Assembly: GCA_035570275.1 (NCBI GenBank)
Contig: DATMNI010000353.1
Coordinates: 1 to 26,389, forward strand
DNA: 26,389 bases
Reading direction: 5' to 3'
From: DATMNI01 sp035570275
GTDB lineage: Bacteria > Acidobacteriota > Terriglobia > Bryobacterales > Bryobacteraceae
Made by a program: the position numbers and the translations under genes
The notes under the pieces: model-generated
Told to the model about the DNA's origin: nothing
Databases searched by the model: none
What the model saw: the letters and a program-made list of their open reading frames with translations, nothing else
Shown: in pieces, positions 6,547 through 14,076 of the stretch
Layout: every line of letters begins with the position of its first letter
How positions within the stretch are numbered: the first letter of the stretch is position 1

Positions 6547-8655
6547 ATGCGCCGAACCATCCTGACCGCCACCCTGTCCGCGCTGTTTGCGATCGCCGTT
6601 TTCGTCACCGTGCGTAATGCCTACTCCGCACCTCAATCAAAATCCAAGGCCGCCAAGGTGGAGCCCAGTGCGGCCGCGGGTTACGGAAACACGGATTCCA
6701 TCACCGAAGAGGAACTGAAGATCTATCTCTATTTTCTGGCCTCCGACCAGTTGGAGGGGCGGAACCTGCCTTCGCGCGGCTACGATACCGCGGCCCTCTT
6801 CGTAGCCAGCCACCTGGCCGAGTGGGGCCTCAAACCAGGCGGCAGCACCAGCCAAACCAACGGCCCGCTGCAACCCTACTTCATGCCGATTGAGCTGGTA
6901 AGCAAACAGGTGCTGCCCGAGGAGACCAAGGCCTCCATCACGTTGCCCGCGGGAGGCGGGCGCGGGGGCCGCGGCGGACGGGGCGGTGGCGGTGGTGGCG
7001 GCGGGGCGCGTGGTGGCGATGCCCCATCCGGTCCGCGACCCACGGACCTCGAATACGGCAAGGATTGGACCGTCCCCGCCGGCGGTCGGGGCGCGCCGCC
7101 GCTGGAGCCGTTCGCGGTCGCCGGGAACCTGGTCTTCGCCGGTAACGGCTACGTGGTCAACAAGACCAATGTGAATCCGTACGCCGGCTTGGATGTGAAG
7201 GGCAAGATTGTGGTGGTGGCCGGGCTGCCGCCGGAACTGGCCGCGCAACAAGCCGCCGCTGCTGGCCGGGGCGGTCGCGGTGGTGCAGGTGGCGGTGGTG
7301 CGGGTGGCGGTGGTGCGGGTGGCGGTGGTGCAGGTGGCGGTGGTGCAGGTGGCGGTGGAGGCGCGGCGCCGAATCCGTTGGGTGAAAGTTGCACCGATTT
7401 TCTGACGCCCGAAGAAGCCGCCGCCAGGAACGGCGCGCTGGCGGTGGTGACCATCGCGAATTTCCAACAGCTCAGCGTCATGTCCAACCCCAACGCGGCC
7501 TTTGCCGGGGGTGGTGGCTTTGGTGGCGGTGGCGGCGGTCGCGGGCCGTCCTTGAATGGCCCGGCCTTCCAGCCGCCCAAGCTGCGCCAGCCGCGGGCCT
7601 GCCCCGCCGTCCCTTCGGTGACCGCCGCGCTGGGTATGGCCAACGCCATTTTCCAAGGCGAGAAGCAGAACGCCGCCCAGATCTTCTATGCCGCCGGCTC
7701 TAACACCAAGCAAGATTCGTTCGATCTCAGCGCCGAAAAGAAGCTCACCCTGCATGTGGCCATCCGCAGCGAACCGGGGCACGGCGAGAATGTGATCGGC
7801 ATCCTCGAAGGCGGCGACCCGGTGCTGAAGGACGAGTACGTGGTGATCAGCGCGCACCTGGATCACAACGGGCTGACCACACCTCTGCCCGATGGCCACA
7901 ACGTCCTCAACGGCGCCGATGACGATGGCTCCGGTTCCACCGGCTTGCTCGCCATCGCCCGGGCTTATGCGCAGGGCGCGGCCAGGGGAATCCGTCCCAA
8001 GCGCAGCATCCTTTTCCTTTGGAACGCCGGCGAAGAAAAGGGCCTGTGGGGATCGCAGTACTTCAACCAATACCCTCCCATCGATCTCACCAAGGTGGTC
8101 GCCAACCTGAACATGGATATGATCGGCCGCACCAAAGGGCCGGGCTATTCCGATCCCGATGCCACCCATATGCTGGTCAATCCCGGCGAGGTTTTCGTGG
8201 TGGGCCCCAACATCAGCAGCGACGACATGGAGAAGACGATCGAGACGGTCAACAACAGCTACCGGAAACTGGCGCTCAACCACTTTTACGACACCACCGC
8301 GCCCGATGACACGCACGACAATCTGGGCCCGCAACCCAGGGGCCAGCGCATCTTCTACCGCAGCGACCACTACAATTTCGCCAAGATGGGAATCCCCATC
8401 GCGTTCTTCACGGTGGGGTTGCACCCGGACTACCACCGCGCCACCGACACGCCGGAGAAGATCGATTACAAGGAAATCGAAGCGGTCTCAAAGACCGTGG
8501 CCGCGGTGGCCTGGGTGCTGGGCAACCAGGCGGGCCGCCCCCAGTTAAAGACGAAACTGCCCGATCAACTGGTCAAGGATATGAAGACCGTGAAGGACCA
8601 GGGCTGGGGCAAAATCACGCCCGTGCTACCGCCGCTTCCGGGCGAACCGTTTTAG
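6547..8655 (+). CDS. Secreted M28-family zinc aminopeptidase with PA-like insert and Gly-rich linkers
   Basis: 702 residues with a signal peptide (MRRTILTATLSALFAIAVFVTV...YSA). The M28 metal ligands are all visible: His437 (ISAHLDH), Asp459 (GADDDGSGS), catalytic Glu496 with Glu497 (AGEEKGLWGS), Asp524 (NMDMIG) and His630 (DYHRATDTPEKID). This is the pattern of a two-zinc exopeptidase. Residues ~188-385 form a PA-like insert ('NLVFAGNGYVV...YAGLDVKGKIVVVAGLPPE') between the N-terminal part and the catalytic core. Three glycine-rich stretches (about 136-157, 240-272 and 320-332) interrupt this region; the second is encoded by a 15-bp tandem repeat. AAAGGGG just before the ATG serves as ribosome binding site. 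The 3' end overlaps the convergent acyltransferase gene by 41 bases. It probably releases amino acids from peptides outside the cytoplasm. Confidence 0.93.
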   Translation: MRRTILTATLSALFAIAVFVTVRNAYSAPQSKSKAAKVEPSAAAGYGNTDSITEEELKIYLYFLASDQLEGRNLPSRGYDTAALFVASHLAEWGLKPGGSTSQTNGPLQPYFMPIELVSKQVLPEETKASITLPAGGGRGGRGGRGGGGGGGGARGGDAPSGPRPTDLEYGKDWTVPAGGRGAPPLEPFAVAGNLVFAGNGYVVNKTNVNPYAGLDVKGKIVVVAGLPPELAAQQAAAAGRGGRGGAGGGGAGGGGAGGGGAGGGGAGGGGGAAPNPLGESCTDFLTPEEAAARNGALAVVTIANFQQLSVMSNPNAAFAGGGGFGGGGGGRGPSLNGPAFQPPKLRQPRACPAVPSVTAALGMANAIFQGEKQNAAQIFYAAGSNTKQDSFDLSAEKKLTLHVAIRSEPGHGENVIGILEGGDPVLKDEYVVISAHLDHNGLTTPLPDGHNVLNGADDDGSGSTGLLAIARAYAQGAARGIRPKRSILFLWNAGEEKGLWGSQYFNQYPPIDLTKVVANLNMDMIGRTKGPGYSDPDATHMLVNPGEVFVVGPNISSDDMEKTIETVNNSYRKLALNHFYDTTAPDDTHDNLGPQPRGQRIFYRSDHYNFAKMGIPIAFFTVGLHPDYHRATDTPEKIDYKEIEAVSKTVAAVAWVLGNQAGRPQLKTKLPDQLVKDMKTVKDQGWGKITPVLPPLPGEPF
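7282..7356 (+). repeat. Five 15-bp tandem units inside the M28 gene
   Basis: The unit GGTGC(A/G)GGTGGCGGT is repeated five times without interruption, units differing only at the A/G position (order A, G, G, A, A). Being a multiple of three it stays in frame and encodes repeats of GAGGG. It lies in a linker of the PA-like insert, away from catalytic residues. Confidence 0.95.
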
Positions 8656-9676
8656 CGGGCCGCGCCTTCCACCGCAACCACAGCGCCGACATCGCCACCA
8701 TCGCCAGCGTGATCGCCACGGTGGCGGCCGTAGTCTGCGGGATCGAAAGCTGGCGCTTGATCGGGTACACTACGGCGCCATAGACGATCATCACGTGAAT
8801 CCAGTACACCATCAGCGAATTCTTGCCTAGCGCCTGCATCCAACTCCAGCGCACTCCCGCGCCGTATTCCGTCCACAGATAGGCGCCCGCCATCATCAGC
8901 AGGCAAATTCCCACGCGGATGAGGATCAGCGCCGGGCTGTCCGTCCAGAAATTCGAGTGCGTATAAAGGGAGTACGGAATGTTGGAGAAATACTGGCCGC
9001 CCGCGATCAAGCCGAAGCTGATGAGCACGCTCCACTGCATCAGCCGGTCCAACCGGTCCGCCGCGGCGCGCTTGACAATGGCGCCGGCCGCCAGCCCGAA
9101 CGCCACATACGCCGCGCACGGGAAGAACGGGAACAGGCCGCGCCCCTGCCCCGGCGCCAGGTAGGCCTGCACCAGCGGCGGAACGCCGGCCCACGGCAGC
9201 GCGGCCACGATGGGCGACATCACGGCGATGCCCAAACCGGCTGCCACGGCGAAGCGCGTCCTGGAATACGATTCGAACACGGCCGCCACCGAGAGCACCG
9301 CCATGGCCACCCCCATGCAGTTCAGGATGTCCACCTTGGTGAGTTCCTGCGTGCCCACGTGCGGCATGCTGGCCGCCCAGTTAGTGAATCGGAAGAGGAA
9401 AGCGATGCCCAGGATGTAGCCCGCCCGCTTCAGCGAGATCAACCAGCGGCGCAGCGGCTTAGGCTCGCGCCGTTCCAGGCTTTCCATCTGGAAGGCCAGC
9501 GTCATCCCCGCCATAAAGAGAAACAGCGGCGCCGCCATCCCTCCCACAAACTGCGAGAGCACGTAGGGGCCGCCATCCCGCAGGTCCAACCGGGCGAACG
9601 AATTGAACGCGTGGCACTGGATCATGATCACCACCGCCAGCCCACGCATCCAATCGAGGAAAGGGAATCGCTTCAC
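8615..9676 (-). CDS. Polytopic membrane acyltransferase (DUF1624/heparan-alpha-glucosaminide N-acetyltransferase-like)
   Basis: 353 residues from a GTG start (MKRFPFLDWMRGLAVVIMIQCHAFNSF). The opening 'R...LDWMRGLAV..MI..H..N' and the following 'GGMAAPLFLFMAGMTLAF' are characteristic of acyltransferase-3 and HGSNAT-type membrane enzymes, which move acyl groups across or at the membrane to sugars or other acceptors. The His in 'IQCHAF' is the likely functional histidine. About ten hydrophobic segments are visible. No strong Shine-Dalgarno is present before the GTG, but the N-terminus aligns with family expectations. It is divergent from the sigma-factor operon and convergent with the peptidase gene, which it overlaps. 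Acceptor and donor are unknown; an envelope glycan modification role is plausible. Confidence 0.8.
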   Translation of the reverse strand: MKRFPFLDWMRGLAVVIMIQCHAFNSFARLDLRDGGPYVLSQFVGGMAAPLFLFMAGMTLAFQMESLERREPKPLRRWLISLKRAGYILGIAFLFRFTNWAASMPHVGTQELTKVDILNCMGVAMAVLSVAAVFESYSRTRFAVAAGLGIAVMSPIVAALPWAGVPPLVQAYLAPGQGRGLFPFFPCAAYVAFGLAAGAIVKRAAADRLDRLMQWSVLISFGLIAGGQYFSNIPYSLYTHSNFWTDSPALILIRVGICLLMMAGAYLWTEYGAGVRWSWMQALGKNSLMVYWIHVMIVYGAVVYPIKRQLSIPQTTAATVAITLAMVAMSALWLRWKARPAKTVRPEAAVARA

Positions 9677-9809
9677 AGGAAAAGGCCGGAAAAACCCGTT
9701 CGTACCGACACCATGATAGCGGAAAACACCCCGGTGGGCCGGCTAGGCCGGCTACTGAAGTTTGCGTAATAATTCGTGATCTGATAAGAAGAAGACTCTT
9801 GGGCAGACC

Positions 9810-9835
9810 GGAAAATTCGGCGGCTGGGACGTTAT
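9810..9835 (+). promoter_or_regulatory. Putative ECF sigma promoter of the sigma/anti-sigma operon
   Basis: GGAAAATTC begins at 9810 and CGTTAT at 9830, giving GGAA-N16-CGTT, the general arrangement of ECF-type -35 and -10 elements. The same pair with the same spacing recurs at 13124. It implies autoregulation. The predicted RNA start (~9841) falls close to the AGGAAGGG ribosome binding site, so the leader would be very short. Confidence 0.5.
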
Positions 9836-9854
9836 CTGTAGGAAGGGATCACCT

Positions 9855-10487
9855 GTGAGGAGTTCGAACGGTTCCGCGATCCTGGAAGGCTGGGATAGGA
9901 CTGTCCGCTGTTTCCCGATGGCTGCTGGACCAGACTCGGCACCGCTCCTTTCCGACGGCGAGGGCTCCGGCCGTGAAGCTACCCCGTACGATCGGGAAGT
10001 CACGAGGCTGTTTGACGAGATGCATGTCCGTTTGCGCCGGTACATGATCTTTCTTGGACTGTCACCGGACGATGCCGACGATGGCGTCCAGGAGGTCTTC
10101 CTTCGCCTTCACAAACATCTCAGGGCACGGGGTGACCGGACCAACCTTCCGGGATGGGCTTTCCAAGTGGCACGGAACTTCGCGCGCGACCACCGTAAGA
10201 GCGCCTGGGTGCAACGGGCCGTAATGTCGGACCATGATGCGGCGCGTCTGTCCTCGGTTGCGGCAACCGGCGATAACCCTGAGGACCGGCTACTCAAGGA
10301 GGAGAGATTTTTGTGGCTGCGATCCGCAATGGAGCGGCTAACCCCACAGCAAGTCGAGTGCCTGCAGTTGCGCGTGGCCGGGCTGCGCTATCGGGAAATC
10401 GCGGACGTAATGGGAATCGGGATTTCGGCCGTGGGCGAATTGGTCCAGCGGGCGATGGTTCGCCTGAACGAGGGTATTAATGGATAA
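9855..10487 (+). CDS. RNA polymerase sigma factor, ECF subfamily
   Basis: 210 residues from a GTG start with AGGAAGGG at 9840-9847, seven bases upstream. Region 2 spans about residues 45-115 ('YDREVTRLFDEMHVRLRRYMIFLGLSPDDADDGVQEVFLRLHKHL', then 'LPGWAFQVARNFARDHRKS'). Region 4 spans about 155-205 ('AMERLTPQQVECLQLRVAGLRYREIADVMGIGISAVGELVQRAMVRL', a helix-turn-helix). No region 3 lies between, as expected for ECF sigma factors. The ~44 residues before region 2 are unusual; a later ATG at 9918 would shorten this but has no ribosome binding site. The gene overlaps the anti-sigma gene by 8 bases, so the two are translationally coupled. It should direct polymerase to a small regulon, probably including its own operon. 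Confidence 0.92.
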   Translation: MRSSNGSAILEGWDRTVRCFPMAAGPDSAPLLSDGEGSGREATPYDREVTRLFDEMHVRLRRYMIFLGLSPDDADDGVQEVFLRLHKHLRARGDRTNLPGWAFQVARNFARDHRKSAWVQRAVMSDHDAARLSSVAATGDNPEDRLLKEERFLWLRSAMERLTPQQVECLQLRVAGLRYREIADVMGIGISAVGELVQRAMVRLNEGING

Positions 10488-11070
10488 GAATGACAACCGG
10501 ATGGACTGCGAACAGGTTGCCGTAGCGCTGCTTCTGGCCGCGGATGATGACTTGGGGCCTGATGAACGGGTTCTCCTGGAGACCCATCTGATGGGATGTG
10601 CGGCGTGCCGGGCACAACAGACGCTGTTTCGCCAGACCGACAGTCGCCTCCTGGCATGCAGCCAGGTTCTGGATCGCCTGAGCCCGGCGGGTCCGGATGC
10701 GCGGGTCCGGCTGGTTGGGAAACTGGCGGCGCCCCAACACCCAAGCTGGATAGCCTGGCTACAACGCGCCAGAGCGTGGCAGTGGGCGTCTGTGGCGCTG
10801 GCGGGTCTGAGTTTTGTGGCCGTGACCGTTTGGATAATCGTCGCGCCGTGGTCCGCGGAGCGCGGCCTCTCAACCAAGGCCGGGTTGAGGTCACGATCGT
10901 TTTCGAGTGCCGAGTTGTCAGCCGGCGGTACGGAAGTGATCCGGGTTGAGTTGCCCTTGTCGGGCGCCGGTGATCCATTTCTAGATGGTTCACCATCCGA
11001 ATCCGTAGTCCTGGCGGATGTGGTTGTTGGTTCGGACGGATTGCCGCGGGCCGTACGATTGGCTAACTGA
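10480..11070 (+). CDS. Membrane-anchored zinc-finger (zf-HC2) anti-sigma factor
   Basis: 196 residues. The ATG at 10480 lies inside the end of the sigma gene (8-base overlap). The N-terminal cytosolic domain has Cys10, His36, Cys40 and Cys43 (C-x25-H-x3-C-x2-C), the zinc-binding anti-sigma signature. A single transmembrane helix lies at about 100-123 ('WQWASVALAGLSFVAVTVWIIVAPW'). The ~70 residues beyond it are presumably extracytoplasmic and could sense a signal; they contain no known domain that I recognise. The protein should hold the ECF sigma factor at the membrane until released. The next gene starts 20 bases downstream. Confidence 0.87.
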   Translation: MDKNDNRMDCEQVAVALLLAADDDLGPDERVLLETHLMGCAACRAQQTLFRQTDSRLLACSQVLDRLSPAGPDARVRLVGKLAAPQHPSWIAWLQRARAWQWASVALAGLSFVAVTVWIIVAPWSAERGLSTKAGLRSRSFSSAELSAGGTEVIRVELPLSGAGDPFLDGSPSESVVLADVVVGSDGLPRAVRLAN

Positions 11071-11090
11071 TTGAATTGCGAGCGTGCCAC

Positions 11091-11996
11091 ATGATGAAGC
11101 GCACAGCATTGGTAGTTGCAAGCCTGGCGTGCGCCACCGCTGCTGCGCAGGTCAACTCCGGGATCATTGCCAAGCCTGGCATAGGCTCGCCGGCCACAAT
11201 CACCGGCGCGCTGGAGCGGGTTGTGACGGGCGTTCCATTTTCGGCGGAATCGGTGACGGAGTTCTTCCAAACCGCCACTGACGGGAGCCACGTCAGGCAG
11301 GCAACCACCGCGGTGGTCGCGAGAGACTCAAATGGCCGCACAAGGTACAGCCAGACTTTTCTGCCGCTGCTGCCGGGCGGACCGAAAGTCTTTTCGACAA
11401 TTCGAGATCCGGTTGCCGGCGTAAGGTATTGGATCGATTCGAACGAGAAACTCGCCCGGCGCGAGTTAATCCGGACTCAACCACCCGGAAACGGACAGCC
11501 ACCCGGAAACGGACAGCGGACAGCGGAGGGGCAAGAGAGTTGGACCAGTAAACCCGCTGACACGGGCAGCAGCGCGCCACCCGGCAGTGGCCAGGAAGCG
11601 GCTATCAAGGTCGCTCGTCAGTCTCTCGCGTCCGCCTTGTCGGCTCGGGGCAACGCCGCTCTAGCCCGGGACACTCACCCGGAAATGACAGCGCTCGGCG
11701 ATCGCATCATCGCGGGCGTAGTCGCGACCGGCGCCAGAGGTAGAGCCATGATCCCTGCCGGGCAGATCGGAAACGAGAGTCCCCTGATCTTCAGGGCGGA
11801 AGCGTGGTACTCGCAGGAACTCGGCATTGTAGTGATGAGCAGGGTCATCGACCCGGTCCAGGGCGAGACAACCTTCCGGCTGACGCACTTGCTGCGCGCG
11901 GAACCCAGTCCCGATCTGTTCGAGGTTCCGGCCGGCTATCGCATAACGGGAGCGGGCATCTCATCGGAGCCGGGATCGCGGCGCGGTAAGGACTAG
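11091..11996 (+). CDS. Secreted protein of unknown function, paralogue A
   Basis: 301 residues from ATG 11091 (an adjacent ATG follows; an in-frame TTG at 11076 would add residues ahead of a good signal peptide and is less likely). Signal peptide MMKRTALVVASLACATAAAQ. The core reads 'ITGALERVVTGVPFSAESVTEFFQTATDGSHVRQATTAVVARDSNGR...RDPVAGVRYWID', and the end has 'PDLFEVPAGYRITGAG'. The same core and ending occur in the protein at 14077. I recall such beta-rich exported proteins in acidobacteria but know no function. A proline/glycine linker (PPGNGQ twice) separates N- and C-terminal parts. It follows the anti-sigma gene by 20 bases and precedes the next start by 3, so it belongs to the ECF operon. 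It might bind an envelope signal or ligand; this is inference. Confidence 0.75.
   Translation: MMKRTALVVASLACATAAAQVNSGIIAKPGIGSPATITGALERVVTGVPFSAESVTEFFQTATDGSHVRQATTAVVARDSNGRTRYSQTFLPLLPGGPKVFSTIRDPVAGVRYWIDSNEKLARRELIRTQPPGNGQPPGNGQRTAEGQESWTSKPADTGSSAPPGSGQEAAIKVARQSLASALSARGNAALARDTHPEMTALGDRIIAGVVATGARGRAMIPAGQIGNESPLIFRAEAWYSQELGIVVMSRVIDPVQGETTFRLTHLLRAEPSPDLFEVPAGYRITGAGISSEPGSRRGKD
11481..11516 (+). repeat. Two exact 18-bp tandem units inside paralogue A
   Basis: CCACCCGGAAACGGACAG occurs twice in direct succession and encodes PPGNGQ twice; a partial third copy (CGGACAG) follows. It is in frame, in a linker absent from the paralogue at 14077. Confidence 0.9.
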
Positions 11997-11999
11997 ACC

Positions 12000-13052
12000 A
12001 TGCTCCTGCGGATCGTCGCTATAAGCCTTCTATTCGGTATTCCCGGCACAACACAGGCTAATGAGCCAACACCCCAGGACGCCACCAAGGCGATCCTGGC
12101 CGCCTTTGACAAGTACGAAGTGGTCGGGATGCATTCCGCTCACGGAAGCAAAGATGTCGACGACTATATCCTGGCGCTGATCCGTGACCCGGCCTTCCCC
12201 GGTAAGTTGAATGACATCGTCGTCGAGTGCGGGAACAGCTTGTACCAAGGCACACTCGACCGGTACATCGCCGGCGAAGATGTCCCGCTGAGGGAAGTGC
12301 AGCAGGTATGGCGGAACACAACCCAGCTTATGTGTAGCCTGTCGGGCTTCTACGAGCAGCTATTTCCGCTGGTGCGTCAAGTGAATCAGAGGTTGCCGGT
12401 GCGGAAACGAATCCGTGTCCTGGCGGCGGACCCGGCCTTCGACTGGAGCCAGGTTAAGAGTAGTCCGGACATTCCACGGGACCGCGATTCCTCCATTGTT
12501 TCGGTCATGATCAAGGAGGTATTGGCGAAGAAACGCAAGGCCTTGATGTTGTTTGGGCTGATGCATCTTCTGCACGGACTGCCGATGAATCCTTCCCGCA
12601 TGGAGATGCCTATGCGGGCCACCGCGGTCACATTGTATGAGCAGACCTATCCGGGCTTAACGTTTGTCGTTATCCCACACAGAGGTTTTGGCACGTTCTC
12701 GAACCTGGAAGGTAAGAATGCCGGGTTAGAGGCGCGAATGACGTCCTGGCCTAAACCATCCCTCATTTCGGTTAATGGCACATGGCTGGGGGATCTCGGC
12801 GTGGCATACTTCTTTCAAGTGCCGGAGACCTGGAAGGACAGACCACTCGCGGGCTTCGCGGATGCCTTCCTGTATCTCGGGCCTCGCGACTCGCTGAGTC
12901 ATGAGAGTACCCCTTCCAGCATCCTGGATGACACGGAGTATGTCGACGAGCTGCGTCGGAGAGCTGCTCTGGGCGGTTCTTCTTTCTCCCGCTTTGATCC
13001 GGATGCCATCCGCAAGGCAGATGCGAATCCGAGCTTCTACCCGCCGCGCTGA
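12000..13052 (+). CDS. Secreted erythromycin-esterase/ChaN-like protein with altered active-site motif
   Basis: 350 residues with signal peptide MLLRIVAISLLFGIPGTTQA. The body resembles an EreA/ChaN-like fold: 'VVGMHSAHGSKDVDDYILALIRDPAF', 'NDIVVECGNSLYQGTLDRYIAGEDVPLREVQQVWRNT', 'RIRVLAADPAFDW' and 'KALMLFGLMHLLHG'. In active members the first motif is normally G-E-x-H-G; here the glutamate position is Ser46 (HSAHG), while His48, Glu76 (VVEC) and the histidines of the late MHLLHG motif remain. It may therefore be non-catalytic or have changed activity. It begins 3 bases after paralogue A and is probably the last gene of the first ECF transcript; a 126-base gap follows. Family assignment is moderate, since it rests on motifs only. 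Confidence 0.6.
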   Translation: MLLRIVAISLLFGIPGTTQANEPTPQDATKAILAAFDKYEVVGMHSAHGSKDVDDYILALIRDPAFPGKLNDIVVECGNSLYQGTLDRYIAGEDVPLREVQQVWRNTTQLMCSLSGFYEQLFPLVRQVNQRLPVRKRIRVLAADPAFDWSQVKSSPDIPRDRDSSIVSVMIKEVLAKKRKALMLFGLMHLLHGLPMNPSRMEMPMRATAVTLYEQTYPGLTFVVIPHRGFGTFSNLEGKNAGLEARMTSWPKPSLISVNGTWLGDLGVAYFFQVPETWKDRPLAGFADAFLYLGPRDSLSHESTPSSILDDTEYVDELRRRAALGGSSFSRFDPDAIRKADANPSFYPPR

Positions 13053-13062
13053 TGCTGGCCTA

Positions 13063-13123
13063 AGTTCCTGATAGTTCCTGACTGACTAACACCGGTCCCC
13101 AAAAAGTTCCTAGAGACCGGTCC
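13063..13123. promoter_or_regulatory. Cluster of short direct repeats and a possible hairpin upstream of the TPR gene
   Basis: AGTTCCT occurs at 13063, 13073 and 13105. ACCGGTCC occurs at 13091 and 13116, 25 bases apart. ACCGGTC (13091-13097) and GACCGGT (13115-13121) could pair as a 7-bp stem with a 17-base loop. The cluster sits between the stop at 13052 and the putative ECF promoter at 13124, so it may hold a terminator for the upstream gene or operator sites. No T-tract follows. Confidence 0.4.
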
Positions 13124-13149
13124 GGAAAATTCACTCTCATATTCGTTCT
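13124..13149 (+). promoter_or_regulatory. Putative second ECF sigma promoter
   Basis: GGAAAATTC at 13124-13132 and CGTTCT at 13144-13149 reproduce the element at 9810: nine identical bases, an 11-base unrelated spacer, then CGTT. It is placed ~30 bases before the start codon at 13179, leaving room for the AGGAAGGAGG ribosome binding site. It would put the TPR gene, paralogue B and the small secreted protein under the same sigma factor. Confidence 0.5.
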
Positions 13150-13178
13150 TCCTATGACTAAGGAAGGAGGCGCCTGCT

Positions 13179-14045
13179 ATGCGGAAAGGATCTGTTCATC
13201 TTATAATCGCTGCGGTCATGATTGTAGGTGCGGTGAGTCCCGCGCGTTCGCAAGACGAGCAATTGCACGAGCTGCGCATCGAGGTAATGGCCCCCGGCGA
13301 AGGGCTGCTGCCAAAATACACAGCAGAACTGGAAGGCTTGCGGTACCGCCAGAAGTTCGGTTCGGCAGAAACGCTGCCGGATGGCACCATGCGTTTCCGC
13401 AACGTCCCCTATGGCGAATACAAGCTGTCCATCGTCGATGGGGCCGGCGGCCCGGTATACGAGCAAGGAATCACGGTCGGCCCGCAGACCTCGGCGGTGA
13501 TGATCCGGTTGCCCAATAAGAAGGTAACGCCGCGTCCTCTTTCCGGCACTGTCTCGGTTCAACAGTTGCGGGATCCTATTCGCAAGAAGGCGTTGCAGTC
13601 CTTCAGCGCATCGCAAAAGTTCTTCGATGCAGGTGACTATGAGAAGGCCGCCGGCGAGTTACAGAAGGCGATTAGAATCTCTCCTGGCTATGCGGAGGCC
13701 TACAGCACCCTGGCGGCCGTGCACATCGGGATGGGACTCTACGATCAGGCGATGAGCGAGACATCCCGCGCGTTAGACATCGCCGGGCCGAACGCGCGGG
13801 ATCTCTCCAATATGGCGTTGGCTCAGTATAAGCTTGAACGTTACGCCGAGTCGATGCAGTCGGCGCGGTCGGCGCTGCGTCTGGATCCGAATTACAATCC
13901 AGCCTGCTATGTGCTTGGAGTAGTGCTGGCAATGGACAAGCGCACCATGCCGGAATCTGTGCCATACCTGGAGAGGGCAGCGCAAACAATTGGCAGCGCG
14001 AAGGCCATTTTGACGGTCGTTCAGAAGGAATTGGGTCGCGAGTGA
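13179..14045 (+). CDS. Exported TPR-repeat protein with N-terminal beta domain
   Basis: 288 residues; AGGAAGGAGG at 13161-13170 fixes the ATG at 13179. Signal peptide MRKGSVHLIIAAVMIVGAVSPARS. Residues ~28-112 look like a carboxypeptidase-regulatory or Ig-like beta domain ('TLPDGTMRFRNVPYGEYKLSIVDGAGGPVYEQGITV'). Residues ~136-240 contain three TPR units ('ASQKFFDAGDYEKAAGELQKAIRISPGYAEAYSTLAAVHIGMGLYDQAMSETSRAL', then 'NMALAQYKLERYAESMQSARSALRLDPNY'). This beta-domain plus TPR layout is common in acidobacterial exported proteins and suggests a scaffold for protein-protein contacts. It is followed after 31 bases by paralogue B. Function in the ECF block is unknown. Confidence 0.82.
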   Translation: MRKGSVHLIIAAVMIVGAVSPARSQDEQLHELRIEVMAPGEGLLPKYTAELEGLRYRQKFGSAETLPDGTMRFRNVPYGEYKLSIVDGAGGPVYEQGITVGPQTSAVMIRLPNKKVTPRPLSGTVSVQQLRDPIRKKALQSFSASQKFFDAGDYEKAAGELQKAIRISPGYAEAYSTLAAVHIGMGLYDQAMSETSRALDIAGPNARDLSNMALAQYKLERYAESMQSARSALRLDPNYNPACYVLGVVLAMDKRTMPESVPYLERAAQTIGSAKAILTVVQKELGRE

Positions 14046-14076
14046 ACGGACGCCAATCAACAAGGAGGGCAATGAG

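Noticed and set aside
7282..7356. Possible CRISPR-like array
   Set aside because: The 15-bp units are contiguous without spacers and encode an in-frame glycine-rich linker.
6637..8436. 599-codon minus-strand open frame opposite the M28 peptidase
   Set aside because: Antisense shadow in GC-rich DNA; the plus strand carries all M28 metal ligands in order.
9841..9853. GGAAGGGATCACC resembling the 3' end of 16S rRNA
   Set aside because: Only a short match in front of the sigma-factor start, with no rRNA sequence around it; it is best read as a ribosome binding site.
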